A stretch of DNA of 64,000 nt. Origin: DATIRA01 sp963766505 (GTDB taxonomy: Bacteria > Pseudomonadota > Gammaproteobacteria > Steroidobacterales > Steroidobacteraceae). Numbering within the stretch: the stretch's first letter is position 1; every line of letters starts with the position of its first letter. Shown piece by piece: positions 17,575-25,242 of this stretch. The stretch lies in assembly GCA_963766505.1 (NCBI GenBank), contig CAVYAL010000010.1, positions 1-64,000 of the forward strand, read 5' to 3'. The position numbers and the translations under genes were made by a program. The notes below the pieces were generated by a model. The model did not search any database, was not told the DNA's origin, and saw only the letters and a program-made list of their open reading frames with translations.

Positions 17575-17931
17575 CTAATACCCATACCCGTCGGTCCAGA
17601 TCGTCTGCAGGTTGTCGCCGACGAAGCGCAGCTTGCGAAGCAGCTTGTTCGAGCCCAGGTTGTAGGTCCAGATCTCGACCGGAACCTCGACCCAGGTCGG
17701 ACCGAAGAACGAGCCATAGCCGTAGGGCCCGTACACGTACTGGGGCCCGCGCATCACGCCCTCGAAGCTGACGTTGGTGGGCTCTCCGCAGAGCGCACGT
17801 ACCTTGTCCTTGCCATCGCCGGTGCGCACCAGCTTGTTGCCGCAACGGAGCGTGTCCTCGCCGGCCCAGGCACCGCAAGGAAGCAGTGCAGCGAGCAACA
17901 GGCAGCCCGACAACAGCAGTGCTTTGAACAT
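17575..17931 (-). CDS. secreted DUF2845 domain protein
   Basis: 118 residues from the ATG at 17931. Signal peptide LLLSGCLLLAALLPCGAWA, then a small domain with two cysteines (LRCGNKL and ALCGEP), EVPVEIWTYNLGSNKLLRKLRFVGDNL and a tail rich in Gly and Tyr. The domain resembles small SH3-like/BamE-like outer-envelope modules, but the function of DUF2845 is unknown. It is a paralogue of the frameshifted gene next to it. Confidence 0.78.
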   Translation of the reverse strand: MFKALLLSGCLLLAALLPCGAWAGEDTLRCGNKLVRTGDGKDKVRALCGEPTNVSFEGVMRGPQYVYGPYGYGSFFGPTWVEVPVEIWTYNLGSNKLLRKLRFVGDNLQTIWTDGYGY

Positions 17932-18254
17932 GCGCGCTTTATACCACTCTGCGCGACTGCGACGCGTTATGTAAGAAGCGAGATGATTATGTAATGACGG
18001 AACTTGAGCGACCGAAAATTCCTGCATGAATCGGGATCGGCACGAAACCGGCGCTCGCTCAATGACTTGAGCGGAGCGCATGATCATCTGCATTGCGCGC
18101 TCGCTGAAAATGCACTGAGCATGCATTGTGTTGCGCGATCCGCATCTGTAAGGTCGCCGCCCGTCGCGTACCGGGCCTCGTTTGCCCGGCCGACGAATCG
18201 AGTCCTGATGCGCTGAATTGTGACGCGCGCCACTCGCACTTGCGGGAGCAGAAG
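17932..18254. other. intergenic region between DUF2845 gene and riboswitch
   Basis: 323 bases with lower GC than the flanks and no credible reading frame. It should contain the promoters for the leftward DUF2845 gene and for the rightward riboswitch-protease transcript; I could not place either with confidence. Confidence 0.5.
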
Positions 18255-18352
18255 CGGACAATTCCGCCTAAGGGCAAACCCATCGAAAGGTGGGGACGCA
18301 AAGCCTCCGGGCTAAAGGCTCACACGAGCCTACGCTAGCGGGGCTGCCGGCA
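18255..18352 (+). ncRNA. cyclic-di-GMP-I (GEMM-I) riboswitch
   Basis: Conserved GEMM-I landmarks occur in order: AGGGCAAACC, a GAAA tetraloop closing CC-ATC...GGTGG, GGGACGCAAAGCCTCCGG, a GCTAAAGGCT...AGCCTACGC stem, and CTAGCGGGGCTGCCGG. This matches the V. cholerae Vc2 class almost base for base at the invariant positions. The aptamer lies about 170 bases upstream of the metalloprotease start. A GGCAG/CTGCC pairing possible just downstream (18348-18395) could be part of the expression platform. No T-run terminator is visible, so translational control is more likely. Confidence 0.9.
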
Positions 18353-18521
18353 GACCAGCCGTAAGGAACGCGCACTCGCGCCTCCCCTCCTGCCTGCCGT
18401 CAAGCGTCCTGCGCGCATTGGCGCGACCACCTGAGTGCTCTCGATGGCGATGCCCGCCGGCATGGGCCGGCCTGGACCGTCGCGCAACGTTCGCATGAAC
18501 ACAACGACTGAGAGCAGCACC

Positions 18522-20450
18522 ATGAAAACCCGATCCCGCAGCAATTCCTCGGCCATCCTTGCTTCCGCCATCGCAGCTACGCTGCTGATCGCCGGCAGCG
18601 CGACGGCAGCGCCGTCCGCTGCGGCCAGCGCCAAGGCGAAGGCTGTCTTCAACAACCGCGGGCCCGCGGCCAACGTCGAGTTGCCCAGCCACGCGAAGGC
18701 CAACAGCGGCACCAGCGGCGCGCTCGATACCAGCGCGCTCGACGCCAGTACGCTGAACCTGACGCTGGCCGACGGCCGCGTCATCGAGGCCCGGCTGCAG
18801 CGCGTCTCGAAGGACGACAAGGCCGGCCGCAAGTCCTGGGTGGGCACCGTGGACAGCATGCCGGGCAGCATGCTGGTCCTCACCAGACACAAGGGTATCG
18901 TGACAGGGTTTGCGAACTATGGTGGCAAGGTGCTCGAGCTCCAGCCCAGCGACGGCACGGGTCAGCACCTGCTGTTCGAAGTGGACAACAGCCGGCTTCC
19001 GCAGGGCGAAGTCGTAAGGCGGCCGCAGAAGCAGGCGTCCGATGCGGTTGCAACGCCCAGCGATTACGGCCTCGGAGGATCCGCGCTGACCGCGGCGGAC
19101 AACGTGGTCCAGGACGTGCTGGTCGTGTACAGCGCGGCATCTGCTGCGCGATACGGGCAGGCCACGCTCGAGGGCATGATCCAGTCCGCCGTCGAGGCGG
19201 CGAACCAGGCGTACCAGAACAGCCAGATTGCCGTCACGCTGAACCCCGTCGGCGTGCAACAGACGAGCCTCAACGAGCTCAGCTCCATGGATGCCACGGT
19301 GACTGCGCTGCAGACAAACCAGAGCGTTGCGCAGCTTCGAGACCAGCTCGGTGCCGATCTCGTCATCATGGTGAGCGAGAATTCCGAGTACTGCGGGCTC
19401 TCGAACCTGATGACCTCGAACAGCACGTCGTTCGCACCCTACGCGTTCGGAGTGGTGTACTCCGCGTGCCTGAGCAACCAGTCGCTGGCACACGAACTCG
19501 GCCATCAGCAGGGCGTAATGCATGATCGGGACAGCTCGCCGTACGGCGGCGTGTACCCCTACTCCTACGGCTACCGGGTCTGCGCAAGCGACGGCACGGG
19601 GTTCCGGGACATCATGTCCTACTCCTGCTCGGGGGCACCGCGAGTGCTGCTTTTCTCGAATCCGAACGTGAACTACAACGGTCACGCGGCCGGCGTGAGC
19701 TACGAGATGAGCCCGTCCCAGGCAGCAGAGAACGCCCGCAGCCTCAACAATACGGCGGCGACGGTAGCGGCGTTTCGGTCATCTGGTAATCCCCAGCCGC
19801 CGAGCAATACCACGCCTGCGGCTCCCTCGGGCCTGAGCGCGCGTTCAGTCGCATACAACCAGGTATCCCTGGGCTGGCTGGACAATGCAAACAACGAGTC
19901 CGGCTTCAAGCTCGAGCGCTCGAGCGACGGCGTGGCCTTCACTGAGGTTGCGACGCTCGGGGCCGACACCAGCTCGTACACCGACGGCAGCGTCAATGCT
20001 CGGTCGACCTACTACTACCGCCTGCGCGCCTACAACAGCGCTGGCAGTTCCGGGTTCTCGAATGCGATCAACGTGACGACTCCGGATGCGCCTCCGCCCC
20101 CGCCGCCTCCGCCGACGGCTGTTGCCGCCGCTGACAATGCGGATGGATCTGCGACCGTCTCCTGGTCCGCGGCAAGCGGCTCGGCCACGAGCTTCGAGGT
20201 CATGCGGGAAAGCTATGATTCACGCAGGAAGCGCTGGCGGAGTGCGACGACGGTTGGAACCGTGCCGAGCAGCGTCTCGTCGCTGATCGACGCCAGCGGC
20301 AGCGGCACCTTCCGTTATTCGGTGCGCAGCTCGAACGCGTCCGGCCGGTCCGCGTATGCCGGTCCGGCCCAGGTCAACGTCACCGGTGGCGGAAGTTCCT
20401 CCGGAAACACGGGAAAGGGCGGGGGCCGAGGTAAAGGCAAGGGCGGCTGA
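18522..20450 (+). CDS. secreted metzincin metalloprotease with two fibronectin type III domains
   Basis: 642-residue extracellular zinc protease. Signal peptide ends about residue 30 (SATAAPS); a propeptide-like region follows; the catalytic domain has HELGHQQGVMHD at residues 324-335 (three zinc His, Glu base) and a Met-turn IMSYSC near 364, as in reprolysin-like M12/M72 metzincins. Two FN3 domains (about 431-520 and 535-625) are joined by a run of eight prolines, and the C-terminus is a Gly/Lys tail. The start at 18522 gives a proper signal peptide; ATG 18495 and GTG 18435 also lie in frame. Placed under the cyclic-di-GMP riboswitch, so it is likely tied to the motile/sessile switch. Confidence 0.88.
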   Translation: MKTRSRSNSSAILASAIAATLLIAGSATAAPSAAASAKAKAVFNNRGPAANVELPSHAKANSGTSGALDTSALDASTLNLTLADGRVIEARLQRVSKDDKAGRKSWVGTVDSMPGSMLVLTRHKGIVTGFANYGGKVLELQPSDGTGQHLLFEVDNSRLPQGEVVRRPQKQASDAVATPSDYGLGGSALTAADNVVQDVLVVYSAASAARYGQATLEGMIQSAVEAANQAYQNSQIAVTLNPVGVQQTSLNELSSMDATVTALQTNQSVAQLRDQLGADLVIMVSENSEYCGLSNLMTSNSTSFAPYAFGVVYSACLSNQSLAHELGHQQGVMHDRDSSPYGGVYPYSYGYRVCASDGTGFRDIMSYSCSGAPRVLLFSNPNVNYNGHAAGVSYEMSPSQAAENARSLNNTAATVAAFRSSGNPQPPSNTTPAAPSGLSARSVAYNQVSLGWLDNANNESGFKLERSSDGVAFTEVATLGADTSSYTDGSVNARSTYYYRLRAYNSAGSSGFSNAINVTTPDAPPPPPPPPTAVAAADNADGSATVSWSAASGSATSFEVMRESYDSRRKRWRSATTVGTVPSSVSSLIDASGSGTFRYSVRSSNASGRSAYAGPAQVNVTGGGSSSGNTGKGGGRGKGKGG

Positions 20451-20570
20451 TCCCGCGTTCAGGTTCAGGCTGAAGGCCCTAACGATGACACCGACATCAG
20501 GACGATGGATCTGGTGTTCGACCGTGAAGACAGAAGCGGCGTGGAGTGCGGCTACTGCAGAGGTCAGCGA

Positions 20571-20686
20571 GCCAAGGTACGGCTATCGTATCGACGAGTG
20601 ATCCTGAACAAGGGAGCAGCGGGGGTCGACGGCGTCACGGTGGCCGAGTACAAGGCTCGGCAGCCCGACGGTGTCCGACCATGATT
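20571..20686 (+). pseudogene. fragment of a group II intron reverse transcriptase/maturase
   Basis: One frame encodes AKVRLSYRRVILNKGAAGVDG followed by VTVAEYKARQPDG and a stop. This is the N-terminal RT-0/RT-1 region of group II intron-encoded proteins (family motif: V-x-x-N-K-G-A-x-G-V-D-G). Nothing of the palm, maturase or endonuclease domains remains, and no intron ribozyme ends are recognisable. It is a small decayed remnant. Confidence 0.7.
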
Positions 20687-20740
20687 TTGAAAAGTCCCTC
20701 GATCGGAAGAACCAAGGCGTACTGATGTAGCGGGTTGTAC

Positions 20741-21079
20741 GCAGCAGGACGGGCTGCTGCTGACGCTGCGCCACGTCGCCCGCTATTTCGGGCTCGACTC
20801 ATCACCGCGAGCCTCAGCAGGCGCTACGCGCCCGGTCCAACTGGGGTACTACATGGCGACCCGCAGCGCGGCATCGCGCCCCTCGTGCACTTCGCCCAGC
20901 GTCTGCGCCCGTACCTGCCCGGCATCCTCGCCCACTGCCAATGGCCCCGCGGCACTAACCTCATCGAGGGTATCAACAACAAGATTTAGGCCATCAATCG
21001 CGCGGCCTACGGCTTCCGCGACGACGCCTATTTCTTCCTCAAGATTCGGGCCGCTTTCCCCGGAGTTGGTGGGAGATGA
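20741..21079 (+). pseudogene. decayed ISL3-family (IS204/IS1001/IS1096/IS1165) transposase
   Basis: Two pieces of an ISL3-type transposase. About 20760-20810 encodes LTLRHVARYFGLD, like the helix-turn-helix region. About 20880-21079 encodes the C-terminus, with WPRGTNLIEGINNKI, then an in-frame stop (TAG at 20987-20989), then AINRAAYGFRDDAYFFLK to the natural stop. The central catalytic domain is missing and the frames are not continuous. No terminal inverted repeats were found. Confidence 0.75.
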
Positions 21080-21083
21080 AACG

Positions 21084-21113
21084 AAAAGAGCCCGCCTTTT
21101 GATGGCGGGCTCT
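21084..21113 (-). terminator. intrinsic terminator of the first PEP-CTERM gene
   Basis: Leftward stem AGAGCCCGCC/GGCGGGCTCT (10 bp, 7-base loop) followed by TTTT (21087-21084), 28 bases after the stop of the PEP-CTERM gene at 21142. Confidence 0.8.
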
Positions 21114-21141
21114 CCTCGACTCAGGACTTCAAGGCAACGTG

Positions 21142-21763
21142 TCAGCTGGATCGGCGCATCCGTGCAGCGCCAAGACCCAGTAACCCGAGACCAAGCAGTG
21201 CCAGCGTGCCGGGCTCAGGCATCTGGTCCGGGGGTCGCCTTACAGCTCCGTAAAGGGACATGTGGGAAATATCCTTTGCGGTCCCACCAGCCCCGTACAT
21301 GGACCAGGTTCCGCAATACGGATGAAGCCCGGCGAAATCTCCGATCGTGCAGCCTGCTGCGGTGTCAATGACAAACCAGAGATAAAGGCCCCCTGCCCCT
21401 GGAACCACGCTCCCGTCCTTAATCGTGATCAGATAGTTGAGATACGCAAGCGGTGCGGCGATCGCCCACGATCCGGAGCTTCCGGCTCCCACTGGCGTGG
21501 ACAGCAGGCCGCCCGCGGTACCGTCAGCCGGGATTCTCGTCTCTATCGACGAATACCCAATCAAGCGAGCTGGGCTCTGAAGCACTGACGTCCGCCGCAG
21601 TATCGTTATCACTGTTACCCAGTCCGCAAGACGTTGAGTTTGTCAATGTGGCGTCCGGGTCCGTGATTGCGGTGGTGGCGGTGCAGGTGACTGCACTGGC
21701 GCTTCCCGCCCATGCGAGCATCGCAATTACGCCGATTGCTCCAGCGACTCCATTCTTTCTCAT
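21142..21763 (-). pseudogene. PEP-CTERM sorted exported protein, frameshifted (+1)
   Basis: Start ATG 21763 after a GGGAG site gives a signal peptide (GVIAMLAWAGSASA) and mature residues to DWVFVDRDENP. The remainder, GTAGGLLSTPVGAGSSGSWA through GTWSMYG and KDISHMSLYG to the sorting signal MPEPGTLALLGLGLLGLG plus ARMRRSS, is in the other frame. Removing one C in the coding-strand CCC (21530-21532) restores a single protein of about 206 residues. PEP-CTERM proteins are processed by exosortase and destined for the outer surface or an exopolysaccharide matrix. Promoter at 21841, terminator at 21084. Confidence 0.8.
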
Positions 21764-21840
21764 TGTGAACTCCCTAAATAGTCCCAAGTTGCAGAGGCTG
21801 ATTGCCTCGGGGGGCCTTTTGAGCACCCTGCCCAAGCAGA

Positions 21841-21856
21841 AGCATGAAGCATGCCA
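21841..21856 (-). promoter_or_regulatory. sigma-54-type promoter of the first PEP-CTERM gene
   Basis: Minus strand reads TGGCATGCTTCATGCT, matching the -24/-12 consensus TGGCACG-N4-TTGC with the invariant GG and GC exactly 12 bases apart. It is 78 bases upstream of the start codon. Sigma-54 with the PrsR activator is known to drive PEP-CTERM genes in other bacteria. Confidence 0.75.
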
Positions 21857-22091
21857 ACTATTGTAACCATTTGTTAATTATGGAAAATAAAGTCTGACCA
21901 GTCTCCTGATAGCGGCAATCGCTGCCTCAAATGTAAAAAAAACCGACAGTAAGCTAGGCCGCATTGGTCGGAGTAAGAGAATGGACTCCAGCCGATCTCA
22001 ATTACAAACCTCGGCTGGATCGCCGGAGTCGGACGCCAATCTCAGGAGGTACCATCCGGATTGCGGGGCGAGCATCAATTTCTGTTGAAGG

Positions 22092-22119
22092 AAAAGGCCC
22101 CGCGGTTCCCAGCGGGGCC
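22092..22119 (-). terminator. intrinsic terminator of the second PEP-CTERM gene
   Basis: Leftward 8-bp stem GGCCCCGC/GCGGGGCC with an 8-base loop followed by TTTT, 32 bases past the stop of the gene at 22151. Confidence 0.8.
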
Positions 22120-22150
22120 AAAATTAGGATGCGGAGACTCTTTTAGTGGC

Positions 22151-22780
22151 TTAGGTCGGCGACCGTCTGCGTGTAAACCGCAGCGCCACCAATCCGAGAC
22201 CCAAAAGTGCTATGGAACCCGGCTCCGGAACCTGGTCCGGCGGGCGGCAGCCGGGCGTACCCGGTACGCAGCGGCTGGAATAAAGGATCGTATGCGACAG
22301 GCCGCCTCCCCCCGGGGCCGCGAGCGGGAACCACTGGAACGTGCCGGAGGAGACGGTCGGGATCAGCTGATAGACGAAGTACTCATCCGGCGTATTGCCG
22401 GTGCCCCACTTGAATCCGAGCGCGAGCTTCGTACCGCCGGCATGGATATTCCATGCAGAAGCATCCAAGGACCAGGTTCCTGCACCCTGGTTGTAGGCCA
22501 GGTTGAACGGGTTGGTGCCATCGGATTTCGAGGCGTTCGAATATCCGGCGCCCGCCGCAGAGGTGAGGAACTCGTCCGGATTTCCTCCGCCTGGGTTGCC
22601 GCTCAGCGTACCGTTGCCCGCCGCCAGACATGCAGATACCTGGGTGGCCGGCATGTCCATGTAATTCTCACCGTCGGGCGACACGGGGTCACAGACGACG
22701 GCTTGCGCCGACGAAAACGACATCGCGGCCGCGAGAGCAATGCTCCCCAAGGTCGCGAGTCTGGTGGCACGGAAGGTCAT
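22151..22780 (-). CDS. PEP-CTERM sorted exported protein
   Basis: 209 residues: signal peptide (LGSIALAAAMSFSSAQA), a Gly/Asn/Ser-rich mature part with two cysteine pairs (VVCDPVS...VSACLAA and SSRCVPGTPGCRP), a tryptophan-containing stretch GTWSLDASAWNIHAGGTKLALGFKWG, and a C-terminal sorting signal VPEPGSIALLGLGLVALRF followed by TRRR. Exosortase would cut near the PEP motif. The gene is intact, unlike its neighbour at 21142, from which it is separated by a terminator and a promoter. No exosortase or prsK/prsR gene lies in the window. Function unknown; a surface or biofilm matrix role is typical. Confidence 0.88.
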   Translation of the reverse strand: MTFRATRLATLGSIALAAAMSFSSAQAVVCDPVSPDGENYMDMPATQVSACLAAGNGTLSGNPGGGNPDEFLTSAAGAGYSNASKSDGTNPFNLAYNQGAGTWSLDASAWNIHAGGTKLALGFKWGTGNTPDEYFVYQLIPTVSSGTFQWFPLAAPGGGGLSHTILYSSRCVPGTPGCRPPDQVPEPGSIALLGLGLVALRFTRRRSPT

Positions 22781-22853
22781 GTTCTGCTCCTTAGAGTTTG
22801 TGTTCTTGCTGGGTCGTCCCGTTCCATCCGAGAGCGACCGTCACACAAGAGGA

Positions 22854-22869
22854 AGCAGATTCCATGCCA
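22854..22869 (-). promoter_or_regulatory. sigma-54-type promoter of the second PEP-CTERM gene
   Basis: Minus strand TGGCATGGAATCTGCT, again TGGCATG-N4-(N)TGCT with GG-to-GC spacing of 12, 74 bases upstream of the start codon at 22780. It differs from the promoter at 21841 only in the spacer and one base of the -12 element. Confidence 0.78.
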
Positions 22870-23208
22870 AGCGTCATATGCCTTTGAATCGCATCGTGAA
22901 TATTGAAGCGGCGGCGCTACGTGAGGACTGAGATCGTAAGGTGGCCCGACAGTTAACTTATTGATCTGTTTGACAAAATAACGGGATGACGCACGTTGTG
23001 CAGGGTCTCGCCCAACTGGAGCGAGGGGCGCTGCGTGGCGACCGGTGGTCCGCGAACGGCGCTGATGATCAGCCGCTCAAGAGCTGATCTCGACCGCTCA
23101 CGCGAAGGGGGCGACGCCGATCGAGCCTCCCGGCGTCGAGCGGAGCCCGCCAATGACTCTGCTACGCTACGCGCCCCCGGAGCCACAGCCGCCCGCCTCG
23201 CCCGAGCC
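22870..23208. other. intergenic region upstream of gshA
   Basis: 339 bases between the sigma-54 promoter at 22854 and the gshA start. In-frame codons extend upstream from the gshA ATG to 22996, but they are of atypical composition for this family and no ribosome binding site supports an earlier start. No other signal recognised. Confidence 0.4.
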
Positions 23209-24786
23209 ATGCCCCTCGACCGTACTTACGAGCGCCGCCTCGCGGGGCTGATCAACGGCCGTGCCCATGCCGCGCTGCAGGGCGGGCTCAAGGGGGTCGA
23301 GAAGGAATCGCTGCGGGTCTCGCCGAAGGGCCTGATCTCGAAGGCCCCGCACCCGAAGGCCCTGGGCTCCGCGCTGACGAACCCGGCGATCACGACCGAC
23401 TACTCAGAGGCGCTGATCGAGCTGGTCACGCCGGCCTTTCCGCACACCTGGGAGCTGACGCAGTACCTCTGCGACCTGCACCAGTTCGTGTACCGGCACC
23501 TCGGCGAGGAACTGCTCTGGGCGACCAGCATGCCCTGCGCGATCGAGGGCGACGAGAGCATCCCGATCGCGGACTACGGCCGCTCGAACCGCGGCCAGAT
23601 GAAGGTGGTCTATCGCCGGGGCTTAGGCCATCGCTACGGCCGCGTGATGCAGGCCATCGCCGGCGTGCACTTCAATTACTCGTTCCCTGAGGAGTTCTGG
23701 CCCGTCTACGCGGACCTCGCGAAGAGCCACGACTCGGGGCAGGATTTCCGCTCGGACGCCTACTTTTCGCTGCTTCGCAACTACCGCAGGAACGGCTGGC
23801 TGGTGCTGTACCTGTTCGGCAGTTCCCCTGCGCTCTGCGAGTCGTTCCTCTGCGGCCGCAAGGTGCCGTGGCTCGAGCAGTTCGTGCCAGGCACGGTCTA
23901 TGCGCCGCATGCGACCTCGCTGCGGATGAGCGACCTCGGCTACCGCAACAAGAGCCAGGCGGGACTGAACGTCTCGGCGAACAGCCTCGATCAGTACATC
24001 CGCGACCTGAGCCGCGCGATCACGACGCCGCACCCGGCCTACGAGAAGATCGGCGTAAAGGTGGACGGCGAGTACCGCCAGCTGAACGCGAACCTGCTGC
24101 AGATCGAGAACGAGTACTACAGCTTCATCCGCCCGAAGCGCGTTGCCCATTACTTCGAGCGGCCGACCAAGGCGCTCGAGCGCGGCGGCGTGCAGTACGT
24201 CGAGATGCGCTCGCTCGACGTCGGCGGCTTCGACCCGGTCGGCGTCAACCAGAACAAGATCCGCTTCCTCGAGGCCTTCGCGGCCTACTGCATCCTCGCG
24301 GCGAGCCCGCCACTCGAGCCTTCCGAGCAGGACGGCATAGACGGCAACAACGCCTCGGTCGCGTTCGAAGGGCGCCGCCCGGGCCTTGCGCTGTACCGTG
24401 ACGGGCGGGCGGTGGACCTCCGGGGCTGGGGCCTCGAGGTCATCGACTCGATGCGCGGCATCTGCGAGTTGCTGGACCAGGGCGATCCGCAGCGGCCCTA
24501 CACGGCCGCGCTCGAACTCCAGCAGGCGAAGCTCGAGGACGCTGCGCGGACGCCTTCGGCACGCACGCTCGAGGACATGCGACATAACGAGGAGTCCTTC
24601 TTCCGCTTCGCGCTGCGGATGTCGGGCGCGCACAAGCAGTACTTCCTCGAGCTGTATTCGCCGAACGAGTCCCGCCAGGACGAGTTCGCGGCCGAGGCCG
24701 AGGCCTCGCTGGCCGAGCAATCGCGCATCGAGGCATCCGATTCGCTGTCTTTCGACGAATACCTCGCCCGGTACTTCGCGGGCTGA
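23209..24786 (+). CDS. gshA: glutamate-cysteine ligase
   Basis: First and rate-limiting step of glutathione synthesis, joining L-glutamate and L-cysteine with ATP; cytoplasmic. 525 residues from the ATG at 23209 (E. coli GshA is 518). Characteristic segments: GGLKGVEKESLRV near the N-terminus (substrate-binding Glu), TDYSEALIELVTP, MQAIAGVHFNYSFPEEFW, and YVEMRSLDVGGFDPVG. Glutathione use fits gloA (62940) in this window. gshB is not present here. Confidence 0.95.
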   Translation: MPLDRTYERRLAGLINGRAHAALQGGLKGVEKESLRVSPKGLISKAPHPKALGSALTNPAITTDYSEALIELVTPAFPHTWELTQYLCDLHQFVYRHLGEELLWATSMPCAIEGDESIPIADYGRSNRGQMKVVYRRGLGHRYGRVMQAIAGVHFNYSFPEEFWPVYADLAKSHDSGQDFRSDAYFSLLRNYRRNGWLVLYLFGSSPALCESFLCGRKVPWLEQFVPGTVYAPHATSLRMSDLGYRNKSQAGLNVSANSLDQYIRDLSRAITTPHPAYEKIGVKVDGEYRQLNANLLQIENEYYSFIRPKRVAHYFERPTKALERGGVQYVEMRSLDVGGFDPVGVNQNKIRFLEAFAAYCILAASPPLEPSEQDGIDGNNASVAFEGRRPGLALYRDGRAVDLRGWGLEVIDSMRGICELLDQGDPQRPYTAALELQQAKLEDAARTPSARTLEDMRHNEESFFRFALRMSGAHKQYFLELYSPNESRQDEFAAEAEASLAEQSRIEASDSLSFDEYLARYFAG

Positions 24787-24842
24787 GCGCAGTCTTCCAT
24801 CCACAATTCTGCAACGAACGACCTGTAGCTTCAGGCTCCGGG

Positions 24843-24889
24843 CTCGCGAGCTCGCGGATCGATGAGCGGCATTCATCATGCTGATGAAT
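24843..24889. promoter_or_regulatory. two adjacent perfect palindromes upstream of a small conserved gene
   Basis: CGCGAGCTCGCG (12-base perfect palindrome, about 24845-24856) and ATTCATCA-TGC-TGATGAAT (24871-24889, perfect 8-bp arms) lie between the gshA stop and the small gene at 25018. Both look like protein-binding sites, but the regulator is unknown. Confidence 0.5.
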
Positions 24890-25017
24890 CCGCGGCACTG
24901 TCGGTCCGGCGGTTTTTCGGGCAATATAGTTGACCCGGCAACGGAAGCCGGACAAAAGGCCGTTGGGGAAAGGCCATTGCCCGCCGACAGGGTGTGCGAT
25001 TAACGGAGCGGGAAAAG

Positions 25018-25236
25018 ATGATCGGGAAAATCAAGCGTATTTCGTGGCGTAGCACCGCCGTCCTGCAGGCGACGGCCGCGACCGGTGCCCAGGTGTCCGA
25101 CAAGCTCGCGTCGTCGCTGGCCGGCAAGACCAGCACGGAACCCTCCTGGGATCCGTACGACGTCTGGCTGAACCGCGTGCGGCAGCCGCGCCTCGAGCGT
25201 GATGCCGCCGGTCCACGTCGGCCGCGCGCACGCTGA
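25018..25236 (+). CDS. small conserved hypothetical protein
   Basis: 72 residues with a good ribosome binding site (GGAGCGGG) before the ATG. Basic, no membrane segment or signal peptide. The central DPYDVWLNRVRQPR motif resembles short proteobacterial proteins of unknown function that carry a DPYD-x-W-L-x-R-V core. Standing alone between gshA and the convergent isoaspartyl peptidase gene, with palindromes upstream. No function can be assigned. Confidence 0.6.
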   Translation: MIGKIKRISWRSTAVLQATAATGAQVSDKLASSLAGKTSTEPSWDPYDVWLNRVRQPRLERDAAGPRRPRAR

Positions 25237-25242
25237 ACCGGC

